Counted from the first letter of the stretch, positions 1 through 9,093 are shown. The stretch is DNA of 64,000 bases from Vampirovibrionales bacterium (GCA_016712355.1 JADJRF010000005.1:1736001-1800000), one strand, 5' to 3'. Notes: generated by a model from the sequence alone, not told the origin. A program made the numbers and translations.

Positions 1-985
1 GCTTGAATTGCAGCGGGTGGAAGTAGAAAGAATGCGTGGTCCCTTCTCTCACGCGCGTGGGCTCGATGCAGGGGAGCGCGCCCAGACGTTCGTTTAAATA
101 CTGCGTGTTGTGCACGCGCTGGTTCAGGAGGCCTTCGAGTTTTTTAAGCTGTTCGCGTCCAATCGCCGCCTCCAGTTCCGTCATGCGGTAATTAAAGCCG
201 ATCATATTCACCAGATCCGCTTCGCCGATCTCCCGTACGCCGCCATAATGCTGGTCAGATAACACCGCTTCCGCGTGATTGCGAATTAATCGCGCGCGTT
301 CGGCGAGTTCGTCGTTATCCGTGACAATAAGTCCGCCTTCGCCGGTATGAATATGCTTATGATAATTGAGAGAATAAACCCCCACATCTGCCAGCGTTCC
401 GGCGAAGCGCTCGCGATATTTCGCGCCGGGGGCTTGCGCGCAGTCTTCAATTATTTTCAGGTTGCGTTTGCGCGCAATGGCGTTGATGGCGTCGGCATCG
501 TAAGGCTGGCCAAAAATATCCACAATGATAATGGCGCGCGTGCGCTCAGTAATACGCGCTTCAACCGATTGCGCGTCGAGGCAATAATGCTGCGGCTCGA
601 TATCCGCGAAAACCGGAATCGCGCCATAGGTCAGCGGGGCCGTCGCCGAGGCGGACATAGTGTAAGGCGACACAATGACCTCGTCGCCCGGTTCAATGCC
701 GCATGCGCCCACCGCCGCATATAAAGCCGAGGTGGCGGAATTCACCGCGATCGCGTGCTTTACTTTAAAATAGGAGGCCCATTCCGCTTCAAACGCCTGA
801 ATCTCTTCCCCACCGTAGAAATCGCTATGCCAACTTCCCAAAAAACGTGACAGCACTCCTCTTTCCATCACGCGCTGAACGGCTTGACGTTCTTCTGCCC
901 CGATGGTGCGATAGCCTGGAAAATAGTGGTCGCGAATCTTTTCGCCGCCGTGAATCGCCAGTTTTCGCGTGACAAGCCCTTGCAT
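1..985 (-). CDS. DegT/DnrJ/EryC1/StrS family sugar aminotransferase (partial, C-terminus beyond window)
   Basis: This is a PLP-dependent aminotransferase of the family that aminates nucleotide-linked keto-sugars. The reading frame stays open to the left window edge, so the last residues are missing; about 328 codons are visible. The fold-type I landmarks are clear: NSATSAL near residue 82 (phosphate-binding region), EDCAQA near 180 (the Asp that pairs with the PLP ring nitrogen) and NYHKHIHTGEGG with the Schiff-base Lys near 210. The ATG at 985 follows a GGGAGAGG ribosome-binding site. It lies 53 bp downstream of a Gfo/Idh oxidoreductase on the same strand, and such a pair commonly makes amino-sugars for surface glycans. 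The exact substrate cannot be read from sequence. Confidence 0.85.
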   Translation of the reverse strand, partial: MQGLVTRKLAIHGGEKIRDHYFPGYRTIGAEERQAVQRVMERGVLSRFLGSWHSDFYGGEEIQAFEAEWASYFKVKHAIAVNSATSALYAAVGACGIEPGDEVIVSPYTMSASATAPLTYGAIPVFADIEPQHYCLDAQSVEARITERTRAIIIVDIFGQPYDADAINAIARKRNLKIIEDCAQAPGAKYRERFAGTLADVGVYSLNYHKHIHTGEGGLIVTDNDELAERARLIRNHAEAVLSDQHYGGVREIGEADLVNMIGFNYRMTELEAAIGREQLKKLEGLLNQRVHNTQYLNERLGALPCIEPTRVREGTTHSFYFHPLQFK

Positions 986-1038
986 GAAAGCCTCTCCCAG
1001 TTAACGGAGGCTTATTTTAGCACCAAGACGCGCGCGCC

Positions 1039-2016
1039 TTAAATCAACGATTTACAAAGCTTTAGAGTTTGCAGCGCGTCGCGTCCCGAGCAAAGCAGCG
1101 GCGCGCCATGACGCAGCGCCTGATATAAATTGTCGGCGGCGAAGGCGAGCGCGCGGGTATAATCCGTCATCTCGCACGAGGTTGGGCGCAGTCCCTGATA
1201 GCCGGCGAACAGGGGATCCGGCGCGATGTCAAAAATTTCAAGCTGACGGCAGCACTCGCTTAGACGGATCCTGCCGCGCTCAAACATCAGATCGATTTCC
1301 ATCAGAGTATATAGGCGAGAATCAATCGCTTTCAAATAAAATTGTTTCTGACGAGTGCTTTCTAAAAGAGCGCTTACGCTGGGATCCGATTCTGTATAAT
1401 CGTAGATTGTCTCGCCTATGCTCTTATGGTCTGCCACCGGACTCAGCGTCCCCACAAAAAATTGAACCAAATCCAGTAAATGCGATCCATTATGCAGCAA
1501 GCCTTTACCATACATGCCGCAGCCGCCTATAAAATCGCCATAGCGTCCGGTCTGAATGTTGCGCCTGAGGGTTTGAAGCTGTGGTACATAACGACGCGTA
1601 TAATTAACCGCCAACGCAATCGATTGCTGTTGATAAAGCGAGAGAATACGATCCGCCTGATTTAAATCTGTCGCCAGCGGTTTTTCGCAAAAAACCAGTT
1701 GAACGGGATAAGTGGCCAATTTTTGCAGCAGTTCGGCGTGAACCTCGTCTGGCGCGGTAATGCAGGCAATATCAATAGCCTGGTTCTGGAACGCCGCTGC
1801 AACGCTGGAAAACGCCTGTCCGCCCCAGCGCGCTTGCGCCTGTTGAGATCGAGACGGTTGCGCATCGTAAAACCCGACCAGACGAAACCGCGGATCCGCC
1901 GTAAAGGCATGCGCGTGCGTTAAAATAGCGACGTCTTGCGGCGTGTCATAAAACGCGCCGATCTGCCCGGCCCCGATAATCAAGACGTTTAGAATTGCTT
2001 CTGGCGCCTGTTCCAT
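1039..2016 (-). CDS. Gfo/Idh/MocA family NAD(P)-dependent oxidoreductase
   Basis: A predicted sugar or nucleotide-sugar oxidoreductase of 325 aa. The N-terminal Rossmann motif is IIGAGQIG (about residues 13-20), and the family's CEKPLATD motif, whose Lys is the catalytic residue, sits near residues 110-117. The rest matches the alpha/beta dimerisation domain of the family in length. The ATG at 2016 has AAGGATT upstream. It is the first gene of a leftward pair with the aminotransferase, which suggests oxidation followed by amination of a sugar for lipopolysaccharide, capsule or flagellar glycan. The family is certain; the substrate is unknown. Confidence 0.8.
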   Translation of the reverse strand: MEQAPEAILNVLIIGAGQIGAFYDTPQDVAILTHAHAFTADPRFRLVGFYDAQPSRSQQAQARWGGQAFSSVAAAFQNQAIDIACITAPDEVHAELLQKLATYPVQLVFCEKPLATDLNQADRILSLYQQQSIALAVNYTRRYVPQLQTLRRNIQTGRYGDFIGGCGMYGKGLLHNGSHLLDLVQFFVGTLSPVADHKSIGETIYDYTESDPSVSALLESTRQKQFYLKAIDSRLYTLMEIDLMFERGRIRLSECCRQLEIFDIAPDPLFAGYQGLRPTSCEMTDYTRALAFAADNLYQALRHGAPLLCSGRDALQTLKLCKSLI

Positions 2017-2096
2017 TGCGGAGAATCCTTGCGCTTTGCAACGTCTACAATTAACATAGAACCCTGATTTTGAATAGTCCTGCGCAGAGCGTCGAG

Positions 2097-3209
2097 ATGT
2101 CCCGAATTTTTTTATTTTCTCGCGATCCTGGCGGCGCTCGCGCGCTGATTCCCCTGCTGGAGCCCTTGGCGGCTCAGGGATTTGAGGCGTTGCTCTACGG
2201 CAAAGATTTCGCCTTGGGGTGTTATCAGCAAGCCGGATTCAGCGGTCTTGAACTTCCGCCAGACGTTTCGCCCGGCGAGTTGGCTTCATTTATGGGGCGC
2301 CTTGCGCCCGATTGCATAGTCACCGGTACCAGCGCAGACGATTTTACCGAAAAATGGCTATGGCGCGCCGCGTCTCAATTTAATATTCCCAGTATTGCGA
2401 TTCTCGATCAATGGATGAATTATGGCGTCCGATTTTCCTCTGGCGGCTTGTCGGACGCCGTACATGATCGCGATTATACGCCGGATCGCATCGCGCTGAT
2501 GGATGCCTTTGCCCGCGCCGAAATGCTGGCCCTGGGTTTTGAGCCGCAGACGCTCGTTGTTACCGGGCAACCTTATTTTCAGTGGATTCACGAACGCTCG
2601 CGCACCTGGACGCCTCAAGATGTTCAAACCCTTCGCAATCAGCTGGGAATTCCACTGGATGCGCGCGCGCTGACGTTCGCGTCTCAACCTCTGGAGACTC
2701 TGTACGAAGGGCGCTCCCCGTACGGTTATAGCGAGGTGACGACTTTAACGGCTATTCTGACGGCGCTGCAAACTTTGTTAGACGATCCGCAGATGCCGCC
2801 GATTTGTCTAATTGTTAAATTACACCCGCGAGAAGCGCCGGACCGTCTGGCGTCTGTCATACGCGCATGGTCTCACCCAAAATTGCGCATCATGTTGAAT
2901 CGTGAAACCGACCCCGACGAGATGATTGCAGTCTCAGACGTTGTTATCGGTATGTTCTCGATGTTATTGATTGAAGCGTTTATGGCATGCAAGCCCATTG
3001 TAAGCGCGCAATTAAATCTGACAGGAGACGATCCGTTTGTATTGTCACGAAGAGGGTATGTCTGCGCGATTACTTCTCAGGAGGCGCTTCTGGCCGAACT
3101 GCGCGGCCTGTTACTGAATCCGCCTGCTTCTTTGCCTGCACTTGACTGGATCCAGACGCCGACGCAAAACGTGATACATCTGATTCAGTCGCTGACGACG
3201 AATGGATGA
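2097..3209 (+). CDS. GT-B-like protein of unknown function in polysaccharide region
   Basis: A protein of about 370 aa that I cannot assign to a named family. The N-terminus (FLFSRDPGGARALIPLL) and a late segment with VIGMFSMLLIEAFMACKP followed by a Gly/Asp-rich loop resemble the two-domain GT-B or UDP-GlcNAc 2-epimerase-like fold, in which the late segment would bind the nucleotide. It could be a glycosyl- or glycerophosphotransferase. I prefer the ATG at 2097, because the conserved-looking sequence starts there; the frame can be extended to a TTG at 2070. No strong ribosome-binding site is seen at either. It diverges from the oxidoreductase and converges on the methyltransferase gene. Confidence 0.6.
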   Translation: MSRIFLFSRDPGGARALIPLLEPLAAQGFEALLYGKDFALGCYQQAGFSGLELPPDVSPGELASFMGRLAPDCIVTGTSADDFTEKWLWRAASQFNIPSIAILDQWMNYGVRFSSGGLSDAVHDRDYTPDRIALMDAFARAEMLALGFEPQTLVVTGQPYFQWIHERSRTWTPQDVQTLRNQLGIPLDARALTFASQPLETLYEGRSPYGYSEVTTLTAILTALQTLLDDPQMPPICLIVKLHPREAPDRLASVIRAWSHPKLRIMLNRETDPDEMIAVSDVVIGMFSMLLIEAFMACKPIVSAQLNLTGDDPFVLSRRGYVCAITSQEALLAELRGLLLNPPASLPALDWIQTPTQNVIHLIQSLTTNG

Positions 3210-3224
3210 TGATACGTGAGCGTG

Positions 3225-4631
3225 TTATCGCGCTCGCGCTCGCATGGCGAACAGCGTGCGTTGAGAACCCGCAATCGGCGTCGAGGCGATAATCTCGAAT
3301 TCCTGGTTAAACGCCTCGATAAAATGAGGCTCGTCGTACTCGCCAAAAATATCCTTTCGGCTAGACAGCAGGCGCTGCGCCTGTGAATCGTTTTTTGGAA
3401 CGAATTCAATGATCAATTTTTGGCATAGGCTTGCAAAAAAGCGGGCAATCTGTTTGAGCGGTAAATTATTGGAAATCGCCAGATGATGAATCAGCGCCAA
3501 CGCCAATACCGTATCCGTCGGCCCGCGCTGCGCCAGAGCGTCACGTTCCTGATTCGCCCAGCCAATGGCGGGACTCGGATTGGTTAAATCCATTGTGAGG
3601 GGCAGGATCAAGGGATCCCCTTCGCGCTTGACCTGTCGATAATTCTTTTCAACCGCCGCGGGATCAATATCGAACGACACAACCGGGATGCCGCGCTGGC
3701 TTGCTACCCGGCTAAACTCGCCGCAATTGGCGCCCATATCCCAAACCGTCTGCGCGTCGAGTTGCGTTAAAAACGTATCGACGGCCGATTTTTTCGCGTC
3801 AAACGCCGCGTCAGAATAATTGGTATTCTCATAATAATCGCCCCATTCGGTGCCTTTTGGGGCCCAGCGCAGTCCGCGCGCGGCGCTCTCAAGATTGTCA
3901 ATCAATCCCATCAAGGCCAGTCTGGACACCCGTCCGCTCCCGGACTTGGGCGATGGCGCGCTTGAGGTGGTTTCATGTTTTTTTTGCGCGCTGGCATGGA
4001 AATGAATGTGCGTTTGTAGCGAAAAATTGAAACGGGTCTTAAAGGGCAGGAGTTTGCTGGCCAAGTCCAGCGGAACGCCATCAATGTATAAGCGCAATAA
4101 TTGCGACAGGCGAATGTCAGTGAAACTCATCAATGCCAGAGGCGCTAGAAAATGCTGGCAAAACTGCCGATAGGGCGTCCACGGCGTCCCTTCCACGTAA
4201 GGCTCAAACGACAGCGTGTCAATAAAGACAGGCCTCCCGCGATGGAATTGCACGTTATAGGCGCTGCAATCCTTGAGGGTCATCTGGTGAGAAAGGGCTG
4301 TTTTTTGAAGATGCAGCGTCAGTAAGGCGGCATCTTGAAGCTGGCCAAAGGACCATTCGTAAGGATACGAAATAAAAGGAATTTTCTGCGGCGCGATAAC
4401 CTTATACGCCGACTGAGCATCCAGCGCGCGTGAAGCGTGGATTTCCTCATGCGAAATAAGGCTGCCGTCTTCAATCAACGCCTGATATAACCCGGAGCTT
4501 ATTAATTGGTCGTAAGCAGGCTTGCCGCTGTGGTTGATTTGACGGTACAAATCCGCGCCTGCGGTAAAAATAAATCCGTCCGGGTCTCGAAAAGAGTGCG
4601 CATGTTGTTGTGCGCAGAGCGTCTCGTTCAT
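3225..4631 (-). CDS. Kinase-like / SAM-dependent methyltransferase fusion protein
   Basis: A two-part protein of 468 aa. The C-terminal half is a class I methyltransferase: motif I VWDMGANCGEFSR lies near residues 297-308, followed by the acidic strand end VVSFDID. The N-terminal half (about 1-215) has a segment near residues 120-141, LKDCSAYNVQF followed by VFIDTLSF, that reads like the catalytic loop and metal Asp of an aminoglycoside-kinase fold (D121, N126, D138). I recall similar full-length proteins annotated only as methyltransferases, some related to nodulation protein NoeA. Its start overlaps the end of the upstream small membrane protein gene by 4 bp, so the two are probably co-translated. 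The target molecule is unknown; the surface-glycan context suggests sugar methylation. Confidence 0.75.
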   Translation of the reverse strand: MNETLCAQQHAHSFRDPDGFIFTAGADLYRQINHSGKPAYDQLISSGLYQALIEDGSLISHEEIHASRALDAQSAYKVIAPQKIPFISYPYEWSFGQLQDAALLTLHLQKTALSHQMTLKDCSAYNVQFHRGRPVFIDTLSFEPYVEGTPWTPYRQFCQHFLAPLALMSFTDIRLSQLLRLYIDGVPLDLASKLLPFKTRFNFSLQTHIHFHASAQKKHETTSSAPSPKSGSGRVSRLALMGLIDNLESAARGLRWAPKGTEWGDYYENTNYSDAAFDAKKSAVDTFLTQLDAQTVWDMGANCGEFSRVASQRGIPVVSFDIDPAAVEKNYRQVKREGDPLILPLTMDLTNPSPAIGWANQERDALAQRGPTDTVLALALIHHLAISNNLPLKQIARFFASLCQKLIIEFVPKNDSQAQRLLSSRKDIFGEYDEPHFIEAFNQEFEIIASTPIAGSQRTLFAMRARAR

Positions 4632-4849
4632 ACTTCTTTTTGTTTAGAGCTGAAAAATTTCTGGATCTTAAACTTTAGTTGCCCGAAAAAATTCTTGAAA
4701 AAGAACATGGCCCCCAACAAGGAGCCCACAGCCACTTGCACCACAAAGCTGCCAGCGCCAGGATCAAGATAGGCGAAGGCCGTTTGCGGCGTAAAAAGCC
4801 ACACAAGCGTCAGAGCGACAAGCGCGTCAAGCGGTTTAAAGCGAGCCAT
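4628..4849 (-). CDS. Small membrane protein with YLDPG motif
   Basis: A 73-aa protein with a hydrophobic N-terminal segment (about 9-26, possibly a signal peptide ending at FAYLDPG), the sequence YLDPGAGSF, a second hydrophobic segment (about 36-52) and a Lys-rich, likely cytoplasmic tail. Short YLDPG(T/A)GS proteins are, from general knowledge, frequent companions of surface-glycan and sulfatase-like genes, but I know of no defined role. The ATG is preceded by a strong AAGGAG. The stop overlaps the start of the kinase-like methyltransferase gene by 4 bp, which argues for one operon and a shared function. Confidence 0.75.
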   Translation of the reverse strand: MARFKPLDALVALTLVWLFTPQTAFAYLDPGAGSFVVQVAVGSLLGAMFFFKNFFGQLKFKIQKFFSSKQKEV

Positions 4850-5036
4850 CCAATAACTCCTTAGGCAGTGATTACGGTTTGTTGCGGTCCTTTAAGGCCA
4901 GCCTGAGCGCCTTGGCGTCAGGTCAATCGCGGTGAGGGGCTTTGCGTCCGCGTCAAAAACAACTAAAGGTCCGTGAATCCTAACACTCCGTCTTGCAGGG
5001 GTCAAGTCGTTAAAAAACTTTTTAATTGCCGGTTTT

Positions 5037-5063
5037 TTGCTGTTCTTGGCAGTTGTTTATAGT
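5037..5063 (+). promoter_or_regulatory. Possible sigma-70 promoter upstream of the sulfatase-like gene
   Basis: The 270-bp gap between the divergent small membrane protein gene and the sulfatase-like gene holds TTGCTG (5037-5042) and TATAGT (5058-5063). The 15-bp spacer is shorter than ideal. The -10 box lies about 57 bp before the ATG at 5120. Only the hexamers are visible evidence. Confidence 0.3.
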
Positions 5064-5119
5064 AAGGTGCGCCCAATAAAATGCGATGTTACAATTCAAG
5101 TCAAGGCGGCTATTGACGC

Positions 5120-7384
5120 ATGCGTTTCTCTTTTAACCGGGATACCTGGCTGGATAATCTGGCGCTGGTGGCTTTAAGCGCTTTTGCGATCACGCAGCCG
5201 ATCCTGGGTCTTTTGGGCGATCAGCCGGGCTTTATTGCCGCCAACCGTCTGGATTTTACGGATATTGTACTACTGGCATCGGTTCTGTCGCTAGGAATCC
5301 CGCTGGTTTTGATTCTATTGAAATCTTTGTCCGGCGTACTGGGAGGAGAGCGCCTTCAAAAGGCGCTTCACAGCTTCTTTATGGTCGGATTAATTGCGCT
5401 TGTCGTGATGCCAATTTTGCTGGGATTCTTCAAATCTTGGGATTTATTTCTCATTCCAATCGCTTTATTGGCGGGGTTTTTACTGACGCAGGCGTATTGG
5501 AAACATTCCTCTTTTCGATCGTTTTTACGCTTTCTCTCACCTGCCGCGCTGATTTTTCCTGTGGTTTTCCTGTTTTTCTCGAAGGCGACTCCGCTGCTTT
5601 TTGCCAGGCCCACGGGTTATTCTAACCCTCATGTGAGCGATGCGATGCTGCATCAGGCGCATCCGCCGGTAATTGTCCTGATTCTCGATGAGTTGCCGGT
5701 GAATTCCCTGCTGGACAGATCGGGTCAGCTAGATGCGGCGCGTTACCCGAATTTTCATGAATTTGCCAATCGCGCCACCTGGTATAAAAATACATATACG
5801 GTTGGCGGGTCTACGCTTTGGGCGGTGCCTTCAATTTTAAGCGGTCAGATGCCTTTCAGCGATCCAACGCCTTCTAAAGGGCATTTGTCGGTTAATTTAT
5901 TTACGCTGCTGTCTAAAACCCACCAGTTTCAAAATGTCATCGAAAAGCACACGAGCCTTTGTCCGCAGTATTTATGTGAACAAAAACGTAAAAAGCCCTT
6001 TAAAAAATTGCTGAGTTCATTAAAAGATTTATATTTCGTCTATTCGCATATAATTTCTCCTCCTGCTCTTGCGGCGTCTTTGCCGGATGTCTCGAATAAC
6101 TGGGGCGATTTTGCGGCCCAGGAGGGTCATCAACAAGGCGATAATACTCAGGCGCATATCCGCCCTGTGGATCCTGATCAGCCGCCGCCGGAGTCAACGA
6201 CTTCGCATTCTCACGATGGTGCGACTGTCGTGGCCCCGCCTAAAAACCGTTTTCAGGATGTGTTGGGACTGAAGTCTCACCGCGGATTTAAAAAAATAGT
6301 TGTAAATCATAAGCGCATGCTGTTTGAGCGCTTTCTGAACCGTATGACGCCGATGAAAGCGGGCGATAAGCCGCCGCTGTATTTTATGCATATTTTATTC
6401 CCGCATGTGCCTTATAATTACACGCCATCGGGTCATTATTACGAAACGGGTTATCATAAATATTTTACAAAATGGGAAGATGATCGCGAAATTTATTACG
6501 ACTATCAGCGCCACCTCATGCAGCTCGGCGCCGCAGACGTCTGGCTCGGACAATTTATCAGTCGATTGAAAGCCCTGGATCTGTACGATCAGTCTATTAT
6601 CATGCTGGTTGCCGATCACGGCGCAAGCTGGAAAGGCATTGGCCATGAGCGTCGCATGCTGCTTCCCGGCAATTATGAGGATATTTTGCCTGTTCCGTTG
6701 CTTATTCATGCGCCGGGCCAGCGACAAGGGCGAATCGTGGATCGGCCTGCGCTGACGATTGATATTTTGCCAACCCTGGCGCAGATGGCCCGTCTGCCGC
6801 TGCCCGGCCCCGTTCAGGGGAAATCACTGCTGAGTCAGGATTACCGCCCGCCGACGTCGGTGCGTATTGTCGATAATTTGGGCGAAAAATGGTATACCTT
6901 CCCGCTGCCGTCAGCTCAGCAGCGCACCGCCTCTCTCCAGCGGAAAATAAACTGGTTTGGCGACGGCTCGACGGATCGCCTGTACGATTCGGGTCCACAT
7001 CATGACTTTATCAAAAAGCCTGTCAGCGCCTTGAGAGCGCCCATGGCCTCAGGGCTGGCGTTTCGTTTGGCCGCGCCTGAGCAATTTCTGCAAGTAGACG
7101 TTTCTTCTGGACTTGTTCCTTCGCACTTAATGGGTGAAATTATTTCAACAGGCGCTCAAAAATTGCCATCTGATCTGCTGGTGGCTGTAAACGATTCCGT
7201 CTGGTGCTCGTATCCCTTGATTAAACCCATGGGCTCTGGCCGTTTGTTCGCCTGTACGCTTCCAGAACAGAGCTTTAAACAAGGTGACAATCGTATTCGT
7301 GTTTTCAGCGTAAATTATGCGGCGACTCAGCCTGTCATCCAGGAAATCCCCTTAAAAGATTCGCCGGAAGCGTCGCGCCGATGA
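5120..7384 (+). CDS. Membrane-anchored sulfatase/alkaline-phosphatase superfamily transferase or hydrolase
   Basis: A 754-aa inner-membrane enzyme. Residues 1-165 contain about four or five hydrophobic helices; the soluble catalytic domain (about 185-620) faces out. Superfamily landmarks are VLILDELPVN (metal Asp about 190), STLWAVPSILSG (candidate nucleophile Thr or Ser about 231-232) and VADHGASWKGIGH (metal Asp/His about 498 onward). A beta-rich extension follows to the C-terminus. The family includes lipoteichoic-acid synthases, phosphoethanolamine transferases and sulfatases; a Thr nucleophile would favour phospho-group transfer to a surface glycan. The start has AAGGCGG upstream, and the end overlaps the next acetyltransferase gene by an ATGA. 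Exact chemistry is undetermined. Confidence 0.8.
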   Translation: MRFSFNRDTWLDNLALVALSAFAITQPILGLLGDQPGFIAANRLDFTDIVLLASVLSLGIPLVLILLKSLSGVLGGERLQKALHSFFMVGLIALVVMPILLGFFKSWDLFLIPIALLAGFLLTQAYWKHSSFRSFLRFLSPAALIFPVVFLFFSKATPLLFARPTGYSNPHVSDAMLHQAHPPVIVLILDELPVNSLLDRSGQLDAARYPNFHEFANRATWYKNTYTVGGSTLWAVPSILSGQMPFSDPTPSKGHLSVNLFTLLSKTHQFQNVIEKHTSLCPQYLCEQKRKKPFKKLLSSLKDLYFVYSHIISPPALAASLPDVSNNWGDFAAQEGHQQGDNTQAHIRPVDPDQPPPESTTSHSHDGATVVAPPKNRFQDVLGLKSHRGFKKIVVNHKRMLFERFLNRMTPMKAGDKPPLYFMHILFPHVPYNYTPSGHYYETGYHKYFTKWEDDREIYYDYQRHLMQLGAADVWLGQFISRLKALDLYDQSIIMLVADHGASWKGIGHERRMLLPGNYEDILPVPLLIHAPGQRQGRIVDRPALTIDILPTLAQMARLPLPGPVQGKSLLSQDYRPPTSVRIVDNLGEKWYTFPLPSAQQRTASLQRKINWFGDGSTDRLYDSGPHHDFIKKPVSALRAPMASGLAFRLAAPEQFLQVDVSSGLVPSHLMGEIISTGAQKLPSDLLVAVNDSVWCSYPLIKPMGSGRLFACTLPEQSFKQGDNRIRVFSVNYAATQPVIQEIPLKDSPEASRR

Positions 7385-7932
7385 ACTCGCCTTTTTTAAC
7401 GGGAGCGCGCGTCTATCTGCGTCCTCTGCTCGAAAAAGACGCCCAAGGCCCTTACCCAGCCTGGCTGAATGACGCGGACGTCTGCCGACACAATGGTCAT
7501 CATGTATTCGCTTATGCGCCGGATCAGGCGGCTGCTTATATTCGGCGCGTGAATGACGATCCGGCGACGCTGGCATTGGCGATTTGCCTGCGAGAAGACG
7601 ATTGCCATGTGGGTAATATCGCGTTGAGTCGCATCGACTGGATTTCTCGTCAGGCCGATTTCGCGATTTTAATGGGTGATAAAACAAAGTGGGGAAAGGG
7701 CTATGCCCGTGAGGCCTCCCTGTTAATCTGTCGTCATGGGTTCGATGCGATGAATTTACGTCGAATTACTTGCGGCACGTCTGAAGAAAACGAAGCCATG
7801 CAAAAACTGGCGCTCTCGTTGGGAATGACGCTTGAGGGACGCCGTCGACAAGCGCATTACAAAAATGGTCGTTATGCCGATCTGCTGGAATACGGCTTGC
7901 TGCGAGAAGAGTTCAATGCCCAGTCCGACTAG
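7381..7932 (+). CDS. GNAT family N-acetyltransferase (RimJ/RimL-like)
   Basis: A 183-aa acetyltransferase with the acetyl-CoA binding signature WGKGYAREA near residues 103-111, preceded by the beta-strand pattern of the RimJ/RimL subgroup (YLRPLLEKDA near the N-terminus, a marker of this subgroup). It begins in an ATGA overlap with the sulfatase-like gene and ends inside the start of the next acetyltransferase gene, so translation is probably coupled. In this context it would acylate an amino-sugar intermediate or a finished glycan rather than a ribosomal protein; that is inference from position. Confidence 0.8.
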   Translation: MNSPFLTGARVYLRPLLEKDAQGPYPAWLNDADVCRHNGHHVFAYAPDQAAAYIRRVNDDPATLALAICLREDDCHVGNIALSRIDWISRQADFAILMGDKTKWGKGYAREASLLICRHGFDAMNLRRITCGTSEENEAMQKLALSLGMTLEGRRRQAHYKNGRYADLLEYGLLREEFNAQSD

Positions 7933-8395
7933 CGTTCATTTGAGATTGGCTGTTGAAACAGACGCTGAGTCGGTTTTTAACTGGCGAAACGCAGAAAGTA
8001 CCCGGCGTTATTTTTTGGATTCTCGTCCGTTGACGCTGGAGGCGCATCTGTCCTGGTTTCGGCGTGTTCTTATCAATCCCGCCCAAATCCTGTTGATTGG
8101 CGAAACGGCGGATCATCAGCCGATTGGCGTGCTGCGCTATGACCTGACGCCGGAAGGCCTCGCGGAGGTTTCTATATACGTCGTGCCTGATCAATGCGGC
8201 AAGGGTTATGGCGGCGCCCTGCTGCTGGCGGGTGAGCGATGGCTGCGAGAAGCTCATCCTGACGTTATTGCGGTAGAAGCGAGCGTCTTGTCTGAAAATA
8301 TCGGCTCTCGAAAGGCTTTTGAAAAATCCGGGTATAGCGCTGCGCTGATCCGTTATCGGAAGTCCCTTGATCGCGCTGGAGGCGCAGCGTTGTGA
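7916..8395 (+). CDS. pseH: GNAT N-acetyltransferase, probable PseH (amino-dideoxy-altrosamine acetyltransferase)
   Basis: A protein of 159 aa. PseH acetylates the 4-amino group of UDP-4-amino-4,6-dideoxy-N-acetyl-altrosamine in pseudaminic acid synthesis. The N-terminus VHLRLAVETDAESVFNWRN, followed by a short WF-containing helix, is typical of PseH/NeuD-linked GNATs, and QCGKGYGGALL near residue 93 is the acetyl-CoA loop. The ATG at 7916 is the sensible start because a longer frame to 7832 would run through the previous gene. It overlaps the upstream gene by 17 bp and the downstream GTG start by 4 bp. Assignment as PseH rests on these motifs plus PseI, PseB and PseC nearby. Confidence 0.7.
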   Translation: MPSPTSVHLRLAVETDAESVFNWRNAESTRRYFLDSRPLTLEAHLSWFRRVLINPAQILLIGETADHQPIGVLRYDLTPEGLAEVSIYVVPDQCGKGYGGALLLAGERWLREAHPDVIAVEASVLSENIGSRKAFEKSGYSAALIRYRKSLDRAGGAAL

Positions 8396-9093
8396 CGCAA
8401 TGTGTTCTTGTCAGCGCGCAACCGTGGCATTGCGCCATGAAAGAGTCACTTTGTCTTAAAACAGGTTGTTCGTTTACGTTGATTTCAGCGCCCGAAGAAT
8501 TAACTTTGGGTTATTTAACGGCGCTTAAGCCGCGATACGTATTTTTCCCTCATTGGTCGTGGAGAATTCCCGTTGAAATCTACGAAGCTTTTGAATGCGT
8601 TGTGTTTCATATGACCGACGTCCCTTATGGCCGTGGCGGCAGCCCGCTGCAGAATTTAATTGCGCGAGGCGTTTACGACACGCAGATCTCTGCGTTGCGT
8701 TGTGAAGCGCAAGTGGATGCAGGCCCCGTTTACCTGAAACGTCCGTTCAGCCTGCGCGAGGGATCGGCTCAGGCGTTGTATCAACAGGCCAGCGCAATTA
8801 TCGAGGAGATGATCGTTGAACTGCTGGCTTCCCAACCAACCCCCGTTCCCCAATGCGGAGACGCCACGATATTTGCGCGCCGGAAGCCGTACCAGAGCAA
8901 TTTAGCTGGCGTGCGGACGGCGCATCAAATTTATGATCATATTCGAATGCTGGATGCGCCGGGCTATCCGCCCGCATTTTTACAAGTAGACGGTCTGCAT
9001 CTGTCGTTTCGCGACGCCATTCTGAGTGAAGATGCGCAAGGCGTGACGGCAACCGTCGTCATCCGCCCCATCGAATCGGAGGACGTGGTATGA
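8392..9093 (+). CDS. Formyltransferase-family protein of the nonulosonate cluster
   Basis: A 233-aa relative of methionyl-tRNA formyltransferase that is most likely a sugar N-formyltransferase using 10-formyl-tetrahydrofolate. The core reads FHMTDVPYGRGGSPLQN (about residues 71-87), replacing the usual NxHPSLLPxxRG loop, and QVDAGPVY (about 105-112) supplies the conserved Asp. The catalytic His and Asp are present, but the Asn two residues before the His in classical enzymes is not obvious. The FHMTD version is, from memory, typical of nonulosonic acid clusters. The gene starts with a GTG inside a GTGA overlap and ends in an ATGA overlap with the deacetylase gene. An N-formyl group on the sugar is the natural inference. 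Confidence 0.7.
   Translation: MTQCVLVSAQPWHCAMKESLCLKTGCSFTLISAPEELTLGYLTALKPRYVFFPHWSWRIPVEIYEAFECVVFHMTDVPYGRGGSPLQNLIARGVYDTQISALRCEAQVDAGPVYLKRPFSLREGSAQALYQQASAIIEEMIVELLASQPTPVPQCGDATIFARRKPYQSNLAGVRTAHQIYDHIRMLDAPGYPPAFLQVDGLHLSFRDAILSEDAQGVTATVVIRPIESEDVV

Noticed and set aside
347..724. Plus-strand frame of 125 codons in the aminotransferase gene
   Set aside because: Antisense to conserved PLP motifs of the aminotransferase.
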